A DNA stretch of 64,000 nt from Psychroflexus halocasei (GTDB taxonomy: Bacteria > Bacteroidota > Bacteroidia > Flavobacteriales > Flavobacteriaceae): assembly GCF_900107595.1 (NCBI RefSeq), contig NZ_FNQF01000003.1, positions 62,001 to 126,000 on the forward strand, in the 5' to 3' direction. The notes under the pieces were generated by a model. That model was not told the DNA's origin. It was given only the letters and a program-made list of their open reading frames with translations, and made no database searches. Below, piece after piece: positions 55,800 to 64,000 of this stretch. A program made the position numbers and the translations under genes. Positions within the stretch are counted from its first letter, which is position 1. Each line of letters opens with the position of its first letter.

Positions 55800-56426
55800 A
55801 TGATAACTGAAACTTTAAGTTATGTGATAGGTTTTACAGCACAGATTTTGTTTTCAAGTCGAACTCTATACCAATGGCTTTCATCTGAAAAACAAAAGAA
55901 AGTTGTGGCGCCACGCTTCTTTTGGCAACTCAGTTTGTTGGCTTCATTTCTATTGTTTATTTATGGTTATCTCAGGAACGACTTTGCAATTATGCTTGGT
56001 CAGAGTTTAACTTATTTCATCTATATCCGCAATATTCAACTGGCGCAACAATGGAAAAAATTTCCTGTATTCCTCCGATGGTTTTTAGTCATATTTCCCT
56101 TTTTGATCGTGCTCTATTACTATAATAATAACACACTTGATCTCAATAAATTAATATTTAATAATGACATGTCAGATATTTTATTTGCATTAGGCATTAT
56201 TAGTCAAGTTTTATTCACATCCCGTTTTATTTATCAGTGGTTGTATTCTGAAAAGAAAAGAACATCTAGTTTACCTCTTGTTTTTTGGATTATCAGCTTG
56301 TCTGGATCAATCTTAATCTTAATTTATGGTTTGCTAAGAATTGATCCTGTTCTGATTTTAGGCCATATTTTTGGAATTTTTATTTATTCAAGAAACATAT
56401 ATTTATTATCCTTAAAACCATGTTAA
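55800..56426 (+). CDS. membrane protein with two LAB_N domains
   Basis: The product has 208 residues and about six membrane segments. Two related units occur: residues about 5-75 (IGFTAQILFSSRTLYQWLSS and FWQLSLLASFLLFIYGYLRN) and about 125-200 (LGIISQVLFTSRFIYQWLYS and FWIISLSGSILILIYGLLRI). Each matches the short 'lipid A biosynthesis, N-terminal' domain that usually occurs singly. It starts one base after the glycosyltransferase stop and overlaps the ArnT-like gene by seven bases. A role in lipid-linked sugar transfer or flipping is inferred from context. Confidence 0.82.
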   Translation: MITETLSYVIGFTAQILFSSRTLYQWLSSEKQKKVVAPRFFWQLSLLASFLLFIYGYLRNDFAIMLGQSLTYFIYIRNIQLAQQWKKFPVFLRWFLVIFPFLIVLYYYNNNTLDLNKLIFNNDMSDILFALGIISQVLFTSRFIYQWLYSEKKRTSSLPLVFWIISLSGSILILIYGLLRIDPVLILGHIFGIFIYSRNIYLLSLKPC

Positions 56427-58015
56427 CATTTATTGAAAAACATCCTACTCTAACATTAATCATATTCTGTATTTTAGCATATAGCTTTCATTTAAGTTCA
56501 TTGCAAGTTTCAATTATGGAAGCTAGAAATTTTATTGTTGCCAGAGAAATGCTGACTGAAGGCAATTGGTTGTTAACGACCATGAATGATGTTCCTCGTT
56601 ATGAAAAGCCTCCTTTTCCTTCCTGGTTTAGCACTCCACTTATTCAATTTGATATTAACTCCATCGTTTTAAATAGACTACCAACAAGCATAACGGCAAC
56701 GCTTGGTGTTTTACTAAGTTATTATCTGTTTAAAGCATTGAGTAACAGCAAAAAACTAGCTTTAATAGCGGGGTTAGTCCTAGGCTCTTCATTTTATTAT
56801 ATAGCCATAAGGTTTGAAGCCCCATCAGACACCTATACACATGTAGCTATGATTGGAGGATTATTATTTATGGTGAAAACTTTACAGTCTGCAAAACTTA
56901 AATTTTTGTATGCATTTCTCGTGATTTTAGGTTTTGCTATTTCAGTTTTATCAAAAGGGCCTGTAAGCTTATACGCTCTTTTTCTTCCTTTTATTATAGC
57001 TTATTTGATAACGTATAAATCTACAACAAGACATATAATAATCATATTAGTCTTATTAATCTTAGGCACAGCACTAGGAGCAAGCTGGTATCTATATGTT
57101 AGATTAGAAAACACTAAAGTTTTTTTAGAAATAGCTAATAAGGAAGCCAATAACTGGTCTAGTTATAATGTAAAACCTTTTTATTACTACTGGAGTTTTT
57201 TTATACAATCTGGCATTTGGACCATTCCTGCATTTCTTAGTTTAATTTACCCTTATTTCAAGACTAAAGTAAAAAACAAAAAATTATATCTTTTCAGCTG
57301 GCTTTGGACTATTATAGGCGTGGTGCTTTTATCAATTATCCCAGAAAAAAAATCGCGTTACTTAGTGCCTGTTTTATTTCCTTTAGCATTGAATATAGCT
57401 CAAATTCTAGTTTATCAATTTAAAACTAAAAAACTTGACAAGCTTAGCAAATACATGATGAAACTTCATTATTTGATCTTGTTTTTGATTAGCATTTCTA
57501 TAGTTGCTCTACCTTATTTTATTGAGTTAAAAACAACTGAATTTTGGATTTGGTATTATATACTAGTTATTTTTATGTTTGGAGTTTCAGGCTTAATTTT
57601 TTTCAACTTCAGACCTTTACAATCAAAGAGCTTATTCTTATCGAATATCTTTTTAATTGTAATTATAAGCTTTATTGGTACTTATGGTATAAAATTCATG
57701 AAAGGAAACGAAGATTTCAAAACCTTAGCTTCTTTCCAGATAAAAAACCCTTTATACTACTACGCTGAAATCCGACCTGAAGTCATTTGGGAATCTGGTA
57801 CAATATCCAAACCTTTTAAGATTTCAAAAATCCCAAATGGCAAAGAACAAATTCTAGTAATCGTCAATAAGAATGCTGCTCAGGAATTTGAAGATAAAAT
57901 TGAGAAAAAATATACTGTGCTATCAACAGAAAGTTTCGATAGAAATTATTTTAAAGAGCGAGAGAGAGATCAGTATGTTGTTTATACAATTCAAGGTAAG
58001 TCTGCCACAAAATAA
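56420..58015 (+). CDS. ArnT-like membrane glycosyltransferase (GT83 type)
   Basis: The product has 531 residues with about eleven membrane segments. The first periplasmic loop has MEARNFIVAREMLTEGNWLL and PRYEKPPFPSWFSTPLIQF, matching the acidic/aromatic 'EARN/EKPP' site of ArnT-type polyprenyl-phosphate sugar transferases. The tail (about residues 440-531) is a periplasmic domain. It likely moves a sugar from a lipid carrier to lipid A or another surface lipid. It overlaps the LAB_N gene by seven bases. Confidence 0.88.
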   Translation: MLTFIEKHPTLTLIIFCILAYSFHLSSLQVSIMEARNFIVAREMLTEGNWLLTTMNDVPRYEKPPFPSWFSTPLIQFDINSIVLNRLPTSITATLGVLLSYYLFKALSNSKKLALIAGLVLGSSFYYIAIRFEAPSDTYTHVAMIGGLLFMVKTLQSAKLKFLYAFLVILGFAISVLSKGPVSLYALFLPFIIAYLITYKSTTRHIIIILVLLILGTALGASWYLYVRLENTKVFLEIANKEANNWSSYNVKPFYYYWSFFIQSGIWTIPAFLSLIYPYFKTKVKNKKLYLFSWLWTIIGVVLLSIIPEKKSRYLVPVLFPLALNIAQILVYQFKTKKLDKLSKYMMKLHYLILFLISISIVALPYFIELKTTEFWIWYYILVIFMFGVSGLIFFNFRPLQSKSLFLSNIFLIVIISFIGTYGIKFMKGNEDFKTLASFQIKNPLYYYAEIRPEVIWESGTISKPFKISKIPNGKEQILVIVNKNAAQEFEDKIEKKYTVLSTESFDRNYFKERERDQYVVYTIQGKSATK

Positions 58016-58032
58016 TTTTAAACTAAAGCATC

Positions 58033-58614
58033 ATGAAAAGAACATATTCGAAAATTTATCGCATCATCCACTGGGTAATTGCCATATCATTTTCTTTTTT
58101 ATTAATCACCATTTTCCTAAGGTTAACATGGATGGAAAAAGAACACGTGGCTGGAATTATAGGAAATTTTCTTAACGAAAACGGACAATCCTTACCTCAA
58201 GAGCAGTTAATTGTTTTAGCAAAGCAAATAAGAAAACCCATGTGGGATTGGCACATTTACACTGGATATGTATTAGTTGGTCTATTTGGTTTAAGATTCT
58301 TACTCCCATTATTTGATGAAATGGGCTTACAAAATCCATTAAATAAAGAATTGAACATCAAAGAAAAATTCCAAAAATGGACTTATATCTTTTTTTATAT
58401 AGGTGTTGTCATTTCTTTAATTACAGGTTTATTAATTGAGTTTGGGCCGAAAGCATGGGAAAAAATAACCGAAGAAATACATAAACTTTCTATTTATTAC
58501 TTAGTTGCTTATATTATCATTCATATATCGGGTGTTCTTTTAGCAGAATTCACTAATCAAAAAGGAATTATTTCAAGAATTGTAAGTGGGAAATTTATTT
58601 TTAATAAAAAGTAG
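58033..58614 (+). CDS. cytochrome b-type membrane protein (cytochrome b561-like)
   Basis: The product has 193 residues with four membrane segments. Likely haem ligands are His in KIYRIIHWVIAISF (segment 1), WHIYTGYVLVG (segment 2), TEEIHKLSIYYLVAYIIIHI (segment 4) and others, giving the pattern of the di-haem cytochrome b/b6 (Ni-hydrogenase or b561) superfamily. It would pass electrons across the inner membrane; partners are not evident. It lies 17 bases after the ArnT-like gene and may be co-transcribed, although the roles look unrelated. Confidence 0.8.
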   Translation: MKRTYSKIYRIIHWVIAISFSFLLITIFLRLTWMEKEHVAGIIGNFLNENGQSLPQEQLIVLAKQIRKPMWDWHIYTGYVLVGLFGLRFLLPLFDEMGLQNPLNKELNIKEKFQKWTYIFFYIGVVISLITGLLIEFGPKAWEKITEEIHKLSIYYLVAYIIIHISGVLLAEFTNQKGIISRIVSGKFIFNKK

Positions 58615-58653
58615 CATTTTGAAAGTTTCAAATTTAGAGACTTATTAATATCC

Positions 58654-58698
58654 ATAATGAACAAAGTCTTCAAGTTTTGAGAAGGCTTTGTTCATTAT
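58654..58698. terminator. bidirectional terminator between convergent genes
   Basis: A stem of about 18 bp with a single G-T (core ATAATGAACAAAG at 58654-58666 and CTTTGTTCATTAT ending at 58698) lies between the cytochrome gene and purA, which converge here. AT flanks suit termination in both directions. Confidence 0.8.
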
Positions 58699-58714
58699 AA
58701 TAAAATTATTATCT

Positions 58715-59986
58715 TTATATAAGAATAGTCTCTTTTCTGTCTGGACCTACGGAAACAAGCTTGATAGGTGTTTTCAATTCTTTCTCGATAAATTCTACAT
58801 AAGTTTTTAAGTTTTTAGGTAAAGCATCATAATCTTTGACTTTCGTGATGTCTTCACTCCAACCTTCAAATTCTTTATAAATAGGTTTAACGTTTTCTGA
58901 TTCAATATTAAAAGGAAGATGTGCTATCTTTTCTCCTTTATATTCATAACCCACACAGACTTTTAAAGTGTCAAAACCGCTTAAAACATCAGCTTTCATC
59001 ATCATTAACTCTGTAACTCCGTTAATTTGTGTTGTGTATTTTAAAGCGACTAAATCTAGCCATCCACAACGTCTTGAGCGACCTGTAGTTGCTCCAAACT
59101 CATGTCCTACTTTTGCCATTCTTTCACCATCAGCATCAAAAAGTTCTGTTGGAAAAGGACCACTGCCTACTCTTGTCGTATAAGCTTTAAAGATCCCGAA
59201 AACATCTTTAATTTTTGTAGGAGCAATTCCTAAACCTGTGCATGCGCCTGCTGCTGTTGTGTTAGAAGATGTTACAAAAGGATAAGTTCCAAAATCAATA
59301 TCTAATAATGAACCTTGTGCACCTTCAGCCAATATTGTTTTTCCTTCGGCTTGAAATCTATGTATATACTCTTCAGAATCAATAAATGTCAATTCTTTGA
59401 TTTTTTCAATTGCCTTAAAAAACTCATGCTCAAGCTCTTTTAAATCATATTGAACATCGACATTATAAAACTCAATCATTTTTTGGTGCTTATTGGCTAA
59501 TTGTCGGTATTTTTCCTTCCAATCATCCATCTCAAGATCACCAATTCGCAAACCATTACGACCCGTTTTATCCATATAAGTTGGTCCAATGCCTTTGAGT
59601 GTAGAACCTATTTTTGCTTTTCCTTTAGCAGTTTCTGAAGCTGCATCGAGCAAACGATGTGTTGGTAATATCAGGTGTGCTTTACGAGAAATTAATAATG
59701 ATTTTTTGTAATCAATTTTAAATTTCTCAAGACCATCAAGTTCTTTTTGAAAAATAACAGGGTCGATAACAACTCCGTTACCTACAATATTGATAGCATC
59801 TTTATGAAAAATGCCTGAAGGTATTGTGTGTAAAACGTGTTTGATGCCATCAAATTCAAGTGTGTGTCCTGCATTTGGCCCGCCTTGAAATCTTGCAATA
59901 CTGTCGTAGTTTTTTGTGAGGTAATCTACAACTTTACCTTTTCCTTCGTCTCCCCATTGAAGACCTAGAAGTAAATCTACTGCCAT
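58715..59986 (-). CDS. purA: adenylosuccinate synthetase
   Basis: The product has 423 residues, the standard length. Motifs are LLGLQWGDEGKGKVVDYL (P-loop and catalytic Asp, about residues 5-22), GGPNAGHTLEFDG with the catalytic His, GIGPTYMDK, EGAQGSLLDIDFGTYPFVTS and TTGRSRRCGWLDL. It joins IMP and aspartate with GTP in AMP synthesis. Two bases separate it from the Fur-family gene upstream. Confidence 0.97.
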   Translation of the reverse strand: MAVDLLLGLQWGDEGKGKVVDYLTKNYDSIARFQGGPNAGHTLEFDGIKHVLHTIPSGIFHKDAINIVGNGVVIDPVIFQKELDGLEKFKIDYKKSLLISRKAHLILPTHRLLDAASETAKGKAKIGSTLKGIGPTYMDKTGRNGLRIGDLEMDDWKEKYRQLANKHQKMIEFYNVDVQYDLKELEHEFFKAIEKIKELTFIDSEEYIHRFQAEGKTILAEGAQGSLLDIDFGTYPFVTSSNTTAAGACTGLGIAPTKIKDVFGIFKAYTTRVGSGPFPTELFDADGERMAKVGHEFGATTGRSRRCGWLDLVALKYTTQINGVTELMMMKADVLSGFDTLKVCVGYEYKGEKIAHLPFNIESENVKPIYKEFEGWSEDITKVKDYDALPKNLKTYVEFIEKELKTPIKLVSVGPDRKETILI

Positions 59987-59988
59987 AT

Positions 59989-60450
59989 TTAGTCAGTCTT
60001 ATCGTTATTTTTAGTGCCGTAAAAGTATAATGAGTGTTTGTCAATTGTAATGTCAAACACTTCTTCTATTGTTTTTTTGATCGATTCAATACGCGGATCA
60101 CAAAACTCAATCACCTCTCCTGTGTCTGTCATAATCACATGATCGTGTTGTTTATCAAAATAAGATTTCTCGTATTGAGCTTGTGTTTTACCGAACTGGT
60201 GCTTTCTCACCAATCCGCAATCCAAGAGTAAATCTATCGTGTTGTAAAGCGTTGCTCGACTAACACGGTAGTTTTTATTTTTCATTGTGATATATAAGGA
60301 TTCTATATCAAAATGCTCTTGATTGTCATAAATTTCCTGAAGTATAGCATAACGTTCAGGTGTTTTACGATGACCATTATCTTCTAAAAACTTCGTAAAA
60401 ACATTTTTGACGACAGCTTGATCGTTATTAATATTTTTTTTTGTAGCCAT
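59989..60450 (-). CDS. Fur-family transcriptional regulator
   Basis: The 153-residue product has an N-terminal winged helix ([20 protein letters not shown] and [20 protein letters not shown]) with the Tyr-Asn-Thr recognition helix. A metal-binding half has [20 protein letters not shown] and [23 protein letters not shown]. No CxxC structural zinc pair is present in the C-terminus. It may be the iron (Fur) or peroxide (PerR) type; sequence does not decide. It sits between spoT and purA on the minus strand. Confidence 0.92.
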   Translation of the reverse strand: MATKKNINNDQAVVKNVFTKFLEDNGHRKTPERYAILQEIYDNQEHFDIESLYITMKNKNYRVSRATLYNTIDLLLDCGLVRKHQFGKTQAQYEKSYFDKQHDHVIMTDTGEVIEFCDPRIESIKKTIEEVFDITIDKHSLYFYGTKNNDKTD

Positions 60451-60454
60451 GTTG

Positions 60455-60462
60455 CAAATTTA
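60455..60462 (-). promoter_or_regulatory. putative -7 element of the Fur-family gene
   Basis: On the minus strand 60462-60455 reads TAAATTTG, fitting TAnnTTTG, four bases before the ATG at 60450. Transcription from it would be nearly leaderless. Alternatively fur is read through from spoT, whose stop is 18 bases away. Confidence 0.3.
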
Positions 60463-60468
60463 AGTTTT

Positions 60469-62688
60469 TTATTCTCTAAAAGCCTTATCAATTCCTTCTA
60501 TTTTTTTAAGGCGATTTAAGATCTTATTAACTTCAGCATTATTTTTCACCTTAACAACTATTTTACCTTCAAAAACACCATCATTACTTTTAAAACTGAT
60601 GCTTTGCATATTAATCGTCATGTTTTTAGAGATTTCTGCTGTAATCTCACTCAATAAGCCCAAGCCATCAATACCAGTTAATTTAATATTGGCTGTAAAT
60701 TCTTCTTGCGAAGAATCTATCCATCTTGCTTTTAGTATTCTGTAAGCATAGTTACTTTGAAGCTGTATTGCATTAGGACAATTTTTTTTGTGAATTTTTA
60801 TTTCTCCTGAAGCAGTTGTAAACGCGAAAACACTATCACCAGGAATGGGATGACAGCAATTAGCTAAAGTATAATCTAGTTTTTGTTCATCATCTCCAAT
60901 AACCAACTGATCATACTTCTCAGTGATTTCATCCGAAGTATCTTTCACTTGAGTTTTACTTGGACGTCGCATTTTATTTTTAAAGAATGAAACAAAAGCA
61001 TTGCTTTTCGATGACGCATAATCTTTAATAGCAACATTATCAATCGTTCCAATTCCTACGCGATAAAAGAGATCTTGACTGGTTTTTAATTTAAAAAAGT
61101 TAACCATCTCATTGACATTCTTTTCATTAAGGTCAATCTTTTGAGATTTTAATTTTCTTTTTAAAATTTCTTTTCCATCTTCAGCAACTTGTTTTTTAGT
61201 TGCATTTAAAGCTGATTTAATTTTAGACCTCGCTTTGGCAGTATTTGTAAAGTCAAGCCAGTTTTTGTTGGGCTTAGCATTTGAAGATGTGATTATTTCA
61301 ACTTGGTTCCCAGATTTTAACACCTTACTTAACGGAACAATTTTACCATTGACCTTAGCTCCACGCGTTTGCATACCAACATCTGTGTGAATTGTAAAGG
61401 CAAAATCTAACGCAGTCGCTCCTTTCGGTAAAGATTTTAAATCACCTTGAGGTGTAAAAACAAATATTTCTTTTGCATAAAGATTCAGCTTAAATTGCTC
61501 AACAAAATCAACCGCATTCAGTTCGTTGTTTTCTAAGGCATCTTGTAATCTATTAAGCCAAATATCAAGACCTTGCTCTTCAACATCTTGATCGCCATGT
61601 TTATATTTATAATGTGCTGCGTAACCTTTCTCGGCAATTTCATTCATGCGAGCACTTCTAATTTGTACTTCAATCCAGCGGCCTTCTGGGCCCATAACAG
61701 TAATATGTAAAGCTTCGTAACCTGTGGACTTTGGAGCTGAAATCCAATCACGTAAACGCGTCGGATTAGGTCGGTAAAAATCAGTGACAATTGAATAAAT
61801 TTTCCAAGCTAAAAACTTCTCATCCTCTGGCGTAGACTCATAAATAATACGAATTGCAAACTTGTCATAAACTTCATCAAAGCTGATGTTTTGAGCTTTA
61901 ATTTTTTTACGTATAGAAAATATTGATTTATGCCTCCCTTTAATTTCACACGCAATATTTTCTTGATCTAAAGCTTGCTTGATTTGGCCTGAAAAGCTTT
62001 GGATGTATGATTCTATATCTTCTTTGCTATCTTTTATCTTACTTAAAATATCATGATAAACCTCTGGTTCAGTGTATTTTAAACTAAGATCTTCAAGCTC
62101 TGTTTTAATATTATAAAGACCAATACGATGTGCAAGAGGTGCATAAATGTAAAGCGTTTCTGAAGCTATTTTGACCTGTTTATCAGGACGCATCGCATCC
62201 ATGGTTTGCATATTATGCAGACGATCGGCTATTTTGATAATAATCACACGGATATCATCATTCAAAGTCAGCAGCATCTTTCTGAAGTTTTCTGCTTGAA
62301 GTGAAATATCACCATCGCTTTTTAATGTTGAAATTTTAGTTAAACCATCAACAATGCGCGCGACCGTTTCGCCAAACATTTGTTCGATATCGGAAAGTGT
62401 GTATTCGGTATCTTCAACAACATCATGCAATAAAGCTGCGGTAATTGAAGTGGCATCTAAGCCTATTTCCGAAGCTACAATTTTGGCAACAGCAATAGGA
62501 TGAAAAATATAAGCCTCACCAGATTTTCGTCTTTGCTCTTTATGTGCTTCAACGGCAGTTTCAAAAGCTTTTCTGATCATCACTTTATCTTCATCCGTTA
62601 GGCTTCTGTAGCTAATTCGCAGCAGTTCTTTATATTCTTGTGCGATTGCTTTTTTTTCCTGTTCTAAATACTCCTCGGTTAATTCCAT
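60469..62688 (-). CDS. spoT: bifunctional RelA/SpoT (p)ppGpp synthetase/hydrolase
   Basis: The product has 739 residues. The HD hydrolase domain is complete (FHPIAVAKIVA, LLHDVVEDTEYTLSDIEQMF and IIKIADRLHNMQTM). The synthetase domain has GRHKSIFSIRKKIKAQNISF, DKFAIRIIYE and TGYEALHITVMGPEGRWIEV. Then come TGS (EIFVFTPQGDLKSLPKGATA, about residues 405-465), a conserved Cys region (LANCCHPIPGD) and a C-terminal ACT domain (about 665-739). Intact motifs of both activities suggest it makes and breaks the alarmone. It lies upstream of fur and purA on the same strand. Confidence 0.94.
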   Translation of the reverse strand: MELTEEYLEQEKKAIAQEYKELLRISYRSLTDEDKVMIRKAFETAVEAHKEQRRKSGEAYIFHPIAVAKIVASEIGLDATSITAALLHDVVEDTEYTLSDIEQMFGETVARIVDGLTKISTLKSDGDISLQAENFRKMLLTLNDDIRVIIIKIADRLHNMQTMDAMRPDKQVKIASETLYIYAPLAHRIGLYNIKTELEDLSLKYTEPEVYHDILSKIKDSKEDIESYIQSFSGQIKQALDQENIACEIKGRHKSIFSIRKKIKAQNISFDEVYDKFAIRIIYESTPEDEKFLAWKIYSIVTDFYRPNPTRLRDWISAPKSTGYEALHITVMGPEGRWIEVQIRSARMNEIAEKGYAAHYKYKHGDQDVEEQGLDIWLNRLQDALENNELNAVDFVEQFKLNLYAKEIFVFTPQGDLKSLPKGATALDFAFTIHTDVGMQTRGAKVNGKIVPLSKVLKSGNQVEIITSSNAKPNKNWLDFTNTAKARSKIKSALNATKKQVAEDGKEILKRKLKSQKIDLNEKNVNEMVNFFKLKTSQDLFYRVGIGTIDNVAIKDYASSKSNAFVSFFKNKMRRPSKTQVKDTSDEITEKYDQLVIGDDEQKLDYTLANCCHPIPGDSVFAFTTASGEIKIHKKNCPNAIQLQSNYAYRILKARWIDSSQEEFTANIKLTGIDGLGLLSEITAEISKNMTINMQSISFKSNDGVFEGKIVVKVKNNAEVNKILNRLKKIEGIDKAFRE

Positions 62689-62716
62689 ATATCAATATCT
62701 CTAGCTGCCGTTAAAT

Positions 62717-63961
62717 TTAAACATTCTGTCGTAAATTCCTAAACCTTTGAAGTAAACTTGGATGCGAATAATTTAAAAACACATTTAAAGAATGGGGTGT
62801 CAAATTAGATAAGCTATCGCGTGATAATTTTTTTAAAGCATTCATTAAATGAGTTCCTGAAAAAGTTTCTTTAGCAAAATTATCAGCTTGATATTCAAAT
62901 TTACGAGAAATAATATTTCTCAAAATTCCTAAAATAGTATTGACAGGTGCGTAAATAAAGCTAAAAGCGATCAAACCTATGTGAAAATTAGGTTCTTCAA
63001 CACCTAATGCTTGACTGATTATAGGTGAAATGATAAAAAAAGACAGAATATAGAAAGTCAAGCCTGTTGTAATCAATGCCATCATTAAATTAAAAATGAT
63101 GTGCTTTTTCTTGTAATGGCCGACTTCATGAGCTAACACGGCGACAACCTCGTCAGGTGTCAATTTTTCAATTAACGTATCGTAAAGCGTCACTTGTTTT
63201 TGAGAACCAAAACCTGAAAAATAAGCATTGGCCTTTGAGCTTCTTTTAGAACCATCAATGACATTAATTTTGTCGAGATTAAAATCTTCTTTTTCAGCAT
63301 ATACTTCAATTTTATGCCTTAAATCACCTTCTTCTAATGGCTTTAATTTATTGAAAATAGGAACGATCAATTTTGAATAAAACAAATTCATAAATACAAT
63401 GATAACTGCAGTAAAAAGCCAAGCCAGCCACCAGAAGTTATCAGCTAATAAGAGATAAAACCAATTGATGAGCGCCAAAACCAAACCTCCTACAATAATT
63501 GTTAAAGCAATACTTTTAAGCTGGTCAAGCCAAAAAACCTTTTTTGTGCTTCGGTTAAAACCAAATTTTTCCTCAATAACAAATGTTTGATAATAACTAA
63601 AAGGTAAATTAATGATGAAAGACGCACCGAAAAGAACACCAAAAAAAACTAAACTGATTAAAATCGGGTGATTAAACTGTGATGACGAAAAATGATGAAG
63701 CCACTCAAAACCGTTTAAAAAAATAAAACTCAAAATTAGCAACAGACTAAAACCTGAATTGATTAAGCCAAAATAAAGCTGTTGACGTTTGTAAGCTTGT
63801 GATTTTTCATATTCTTTATCATCATAAACATCAGACAAAATCTCTGGTACAGGATCATTAAAATGTTTTGCATTAAGCAAGGAAACATATAAATCAAAGA
63901 GAAAGTCGGCTAAAATAAGACCAACAATTAGATAAAAAATAAAATCTGAAGTCATCATCAT
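62717..63961 (-). CDS. M48 family membrane metallopeptidase (Ste24/CAAX-type)
   Basis: From the first of three consecutive ATG codons at 63961 the product has 414 residues; 63958 and 63955 are equally good starts, while the TTG at 63976 is less likely. There are about seven membrane segments. The zinc site is VVAVLAHEVGHYKKKHIIF (HExxH, about residue 280) with the later Glu in ISRKFEYQADNFAKE (about 360). VIDGSKRSSKANAYFSGFG is typical of Ste24 relatives. It probably degrades misfolded membrane proteins. It lies 28 bases upstream of spoT. Confidence 0.93.
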   Translation of the reverse strand: MMMTSDFIFYLIVGLILADFLFDLYVSLLNAKHFNDPVPEILSDVYDDKEYEKSQAYKRQQLYFGLINSGFSLLLILSFIFLNGFEWLHHFSSSQFNHPILISLVFFGVLFGASFIINLPFSYYQTFVIEEKFGFNRSTKKVFWLDQLKSIALTIIVGGLVLALINWFYLLLADNFWWLAWLFTAVIIVFMNLFYSKLIVPIFNKLKPLEEGDLRHKIEVYAEKEDFNLDKINVIDGSKRSSKANAYFSGFGSQKQVTLYDTLIEKLTPDEVVAVLAHEVGHYKKKHIIFNLMMALITTGLTFYILSFFIISPIISQALGVEEPNFHIGLIAFSFIYAPVNTILGILRNIISRKFEYQADNFAKETFSGTHLMNALKKLSRDSLSNLTPHSLNVFLNYSHPSLLQRFRNLRQNV

Positions 63962-64000
63962 CTTTAGTTTCAGCAAAAGTAAAATTAAATACTGAAGTGA

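Noticed and set aside
1-64000. Prophage, integrated plasmid or defence island
   Set aside because: No integrase, terminase, capsid, replication, toxin-antitoxin or restriction genes were seen; the window is mainly core and accessory chromosomal genes.

Overview
The window is a piece of an AT-rich (roughly one-third G+C by eye) chromosome from a Bacteroidota, most likely a marine or environmental member of the Flavobacteriaceae. This rests on the gene families (DUF2254, DUF349, DUF368, OstA-like LptA, paired 5'-nucleotidase halves, a CzcA-TolC fusion, DUF3570), on short lipoprotein signals ending in SC/SCS or CDNDDD, on secreted proteins with cleavage sites ending in AQ/SQ/GQ, on scarce Shine-Dalgarno sequences, and on TAnnTTTG-type -7 promoter elements. 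I cannot name a genus. There is no rRNA, prophage, CRISPR array or intact insertion sequence. One tRNA gene is present, tRNA-Arg(UCG).

Layout. Positions 1-7250 are a decaying area: a surface lipoprotein, a DUF2254 membrane protein and a cold-shock protein are intact. Between them lie a carbonic anhydrase relic, a lipoprotein cut by a stop codon, and a 3.6-kb metallophosphatase/outer-membrane-barrel gene broken by three frameshifts that has also lost its metal-binding residues. Positions 7.5-18.2 kb hold mostly monocistronic accessory genes: DUF2007, CoA-transferase, hemerythrin, a run of secreted proteins and lipoproteins including three related ones, outer-membrane barrels, an AhpD-like protein and an amidohydrolase. 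A perfect 44-bp palindrome lies in this part. Positions 18.4-24.1 kb carry a complete RND drug-type efflux operon (adaptor, pump, TolC) on the minus strand. Positions 24.4-24.9 kb hold a 115-bp tandem array that runs in phase into tRNA-Arg. Next come a two-gene 5'-nucleotidase (24.9-26.6 kb), a hexapeptide acetyltransferase, a sulfur amino acid lyase divergent from an Lrp-type regulator, and typA.

Positions 31.5-45.5 kb are mainly housekeeping or conserved flavobacterial genes: a DUF318 permease, an NAD(P)-binding/DUF2867 protein, a Bcr/CflA transporter, a DUF368-DUF368-aroE-DUF349-methyltransferase series, and a minus-strand set of OstA-like protein, class III aminotransferase and TPR protein. 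Positions 45.7-53.7 kb form a heavy-metal resistance operon: a His-rich small exported protein, a CzcA pump fused to its own TolC-like channel, a lipoprotein adaptor, a response regulator and a histidine kinase. It is followed by a DUF3570 relic. Positions 54.1-58.6 kb form a tightly overlapping surface glycolipid-modification operon: epimerase, family 2 glycosyltransferase, duplicated LAB_N membrane protein, ArnT-like transferase, then a cytochrome b-type membrane protein. Positions 58.7-64.0 kb are core minus-strand genes: M48 protease, RelA/SpoT, Fur-family regulator and purA.

Functions are inferred from motifs and recalled family knowledge only; no database search was run. The observations I rate highest are the compensated A19-U56 change in tRNA-Arg, the repeat array in register with that tRNA, the CzcA-TolC fusion and the mutated, fragmented phosphatase-barrel gene.
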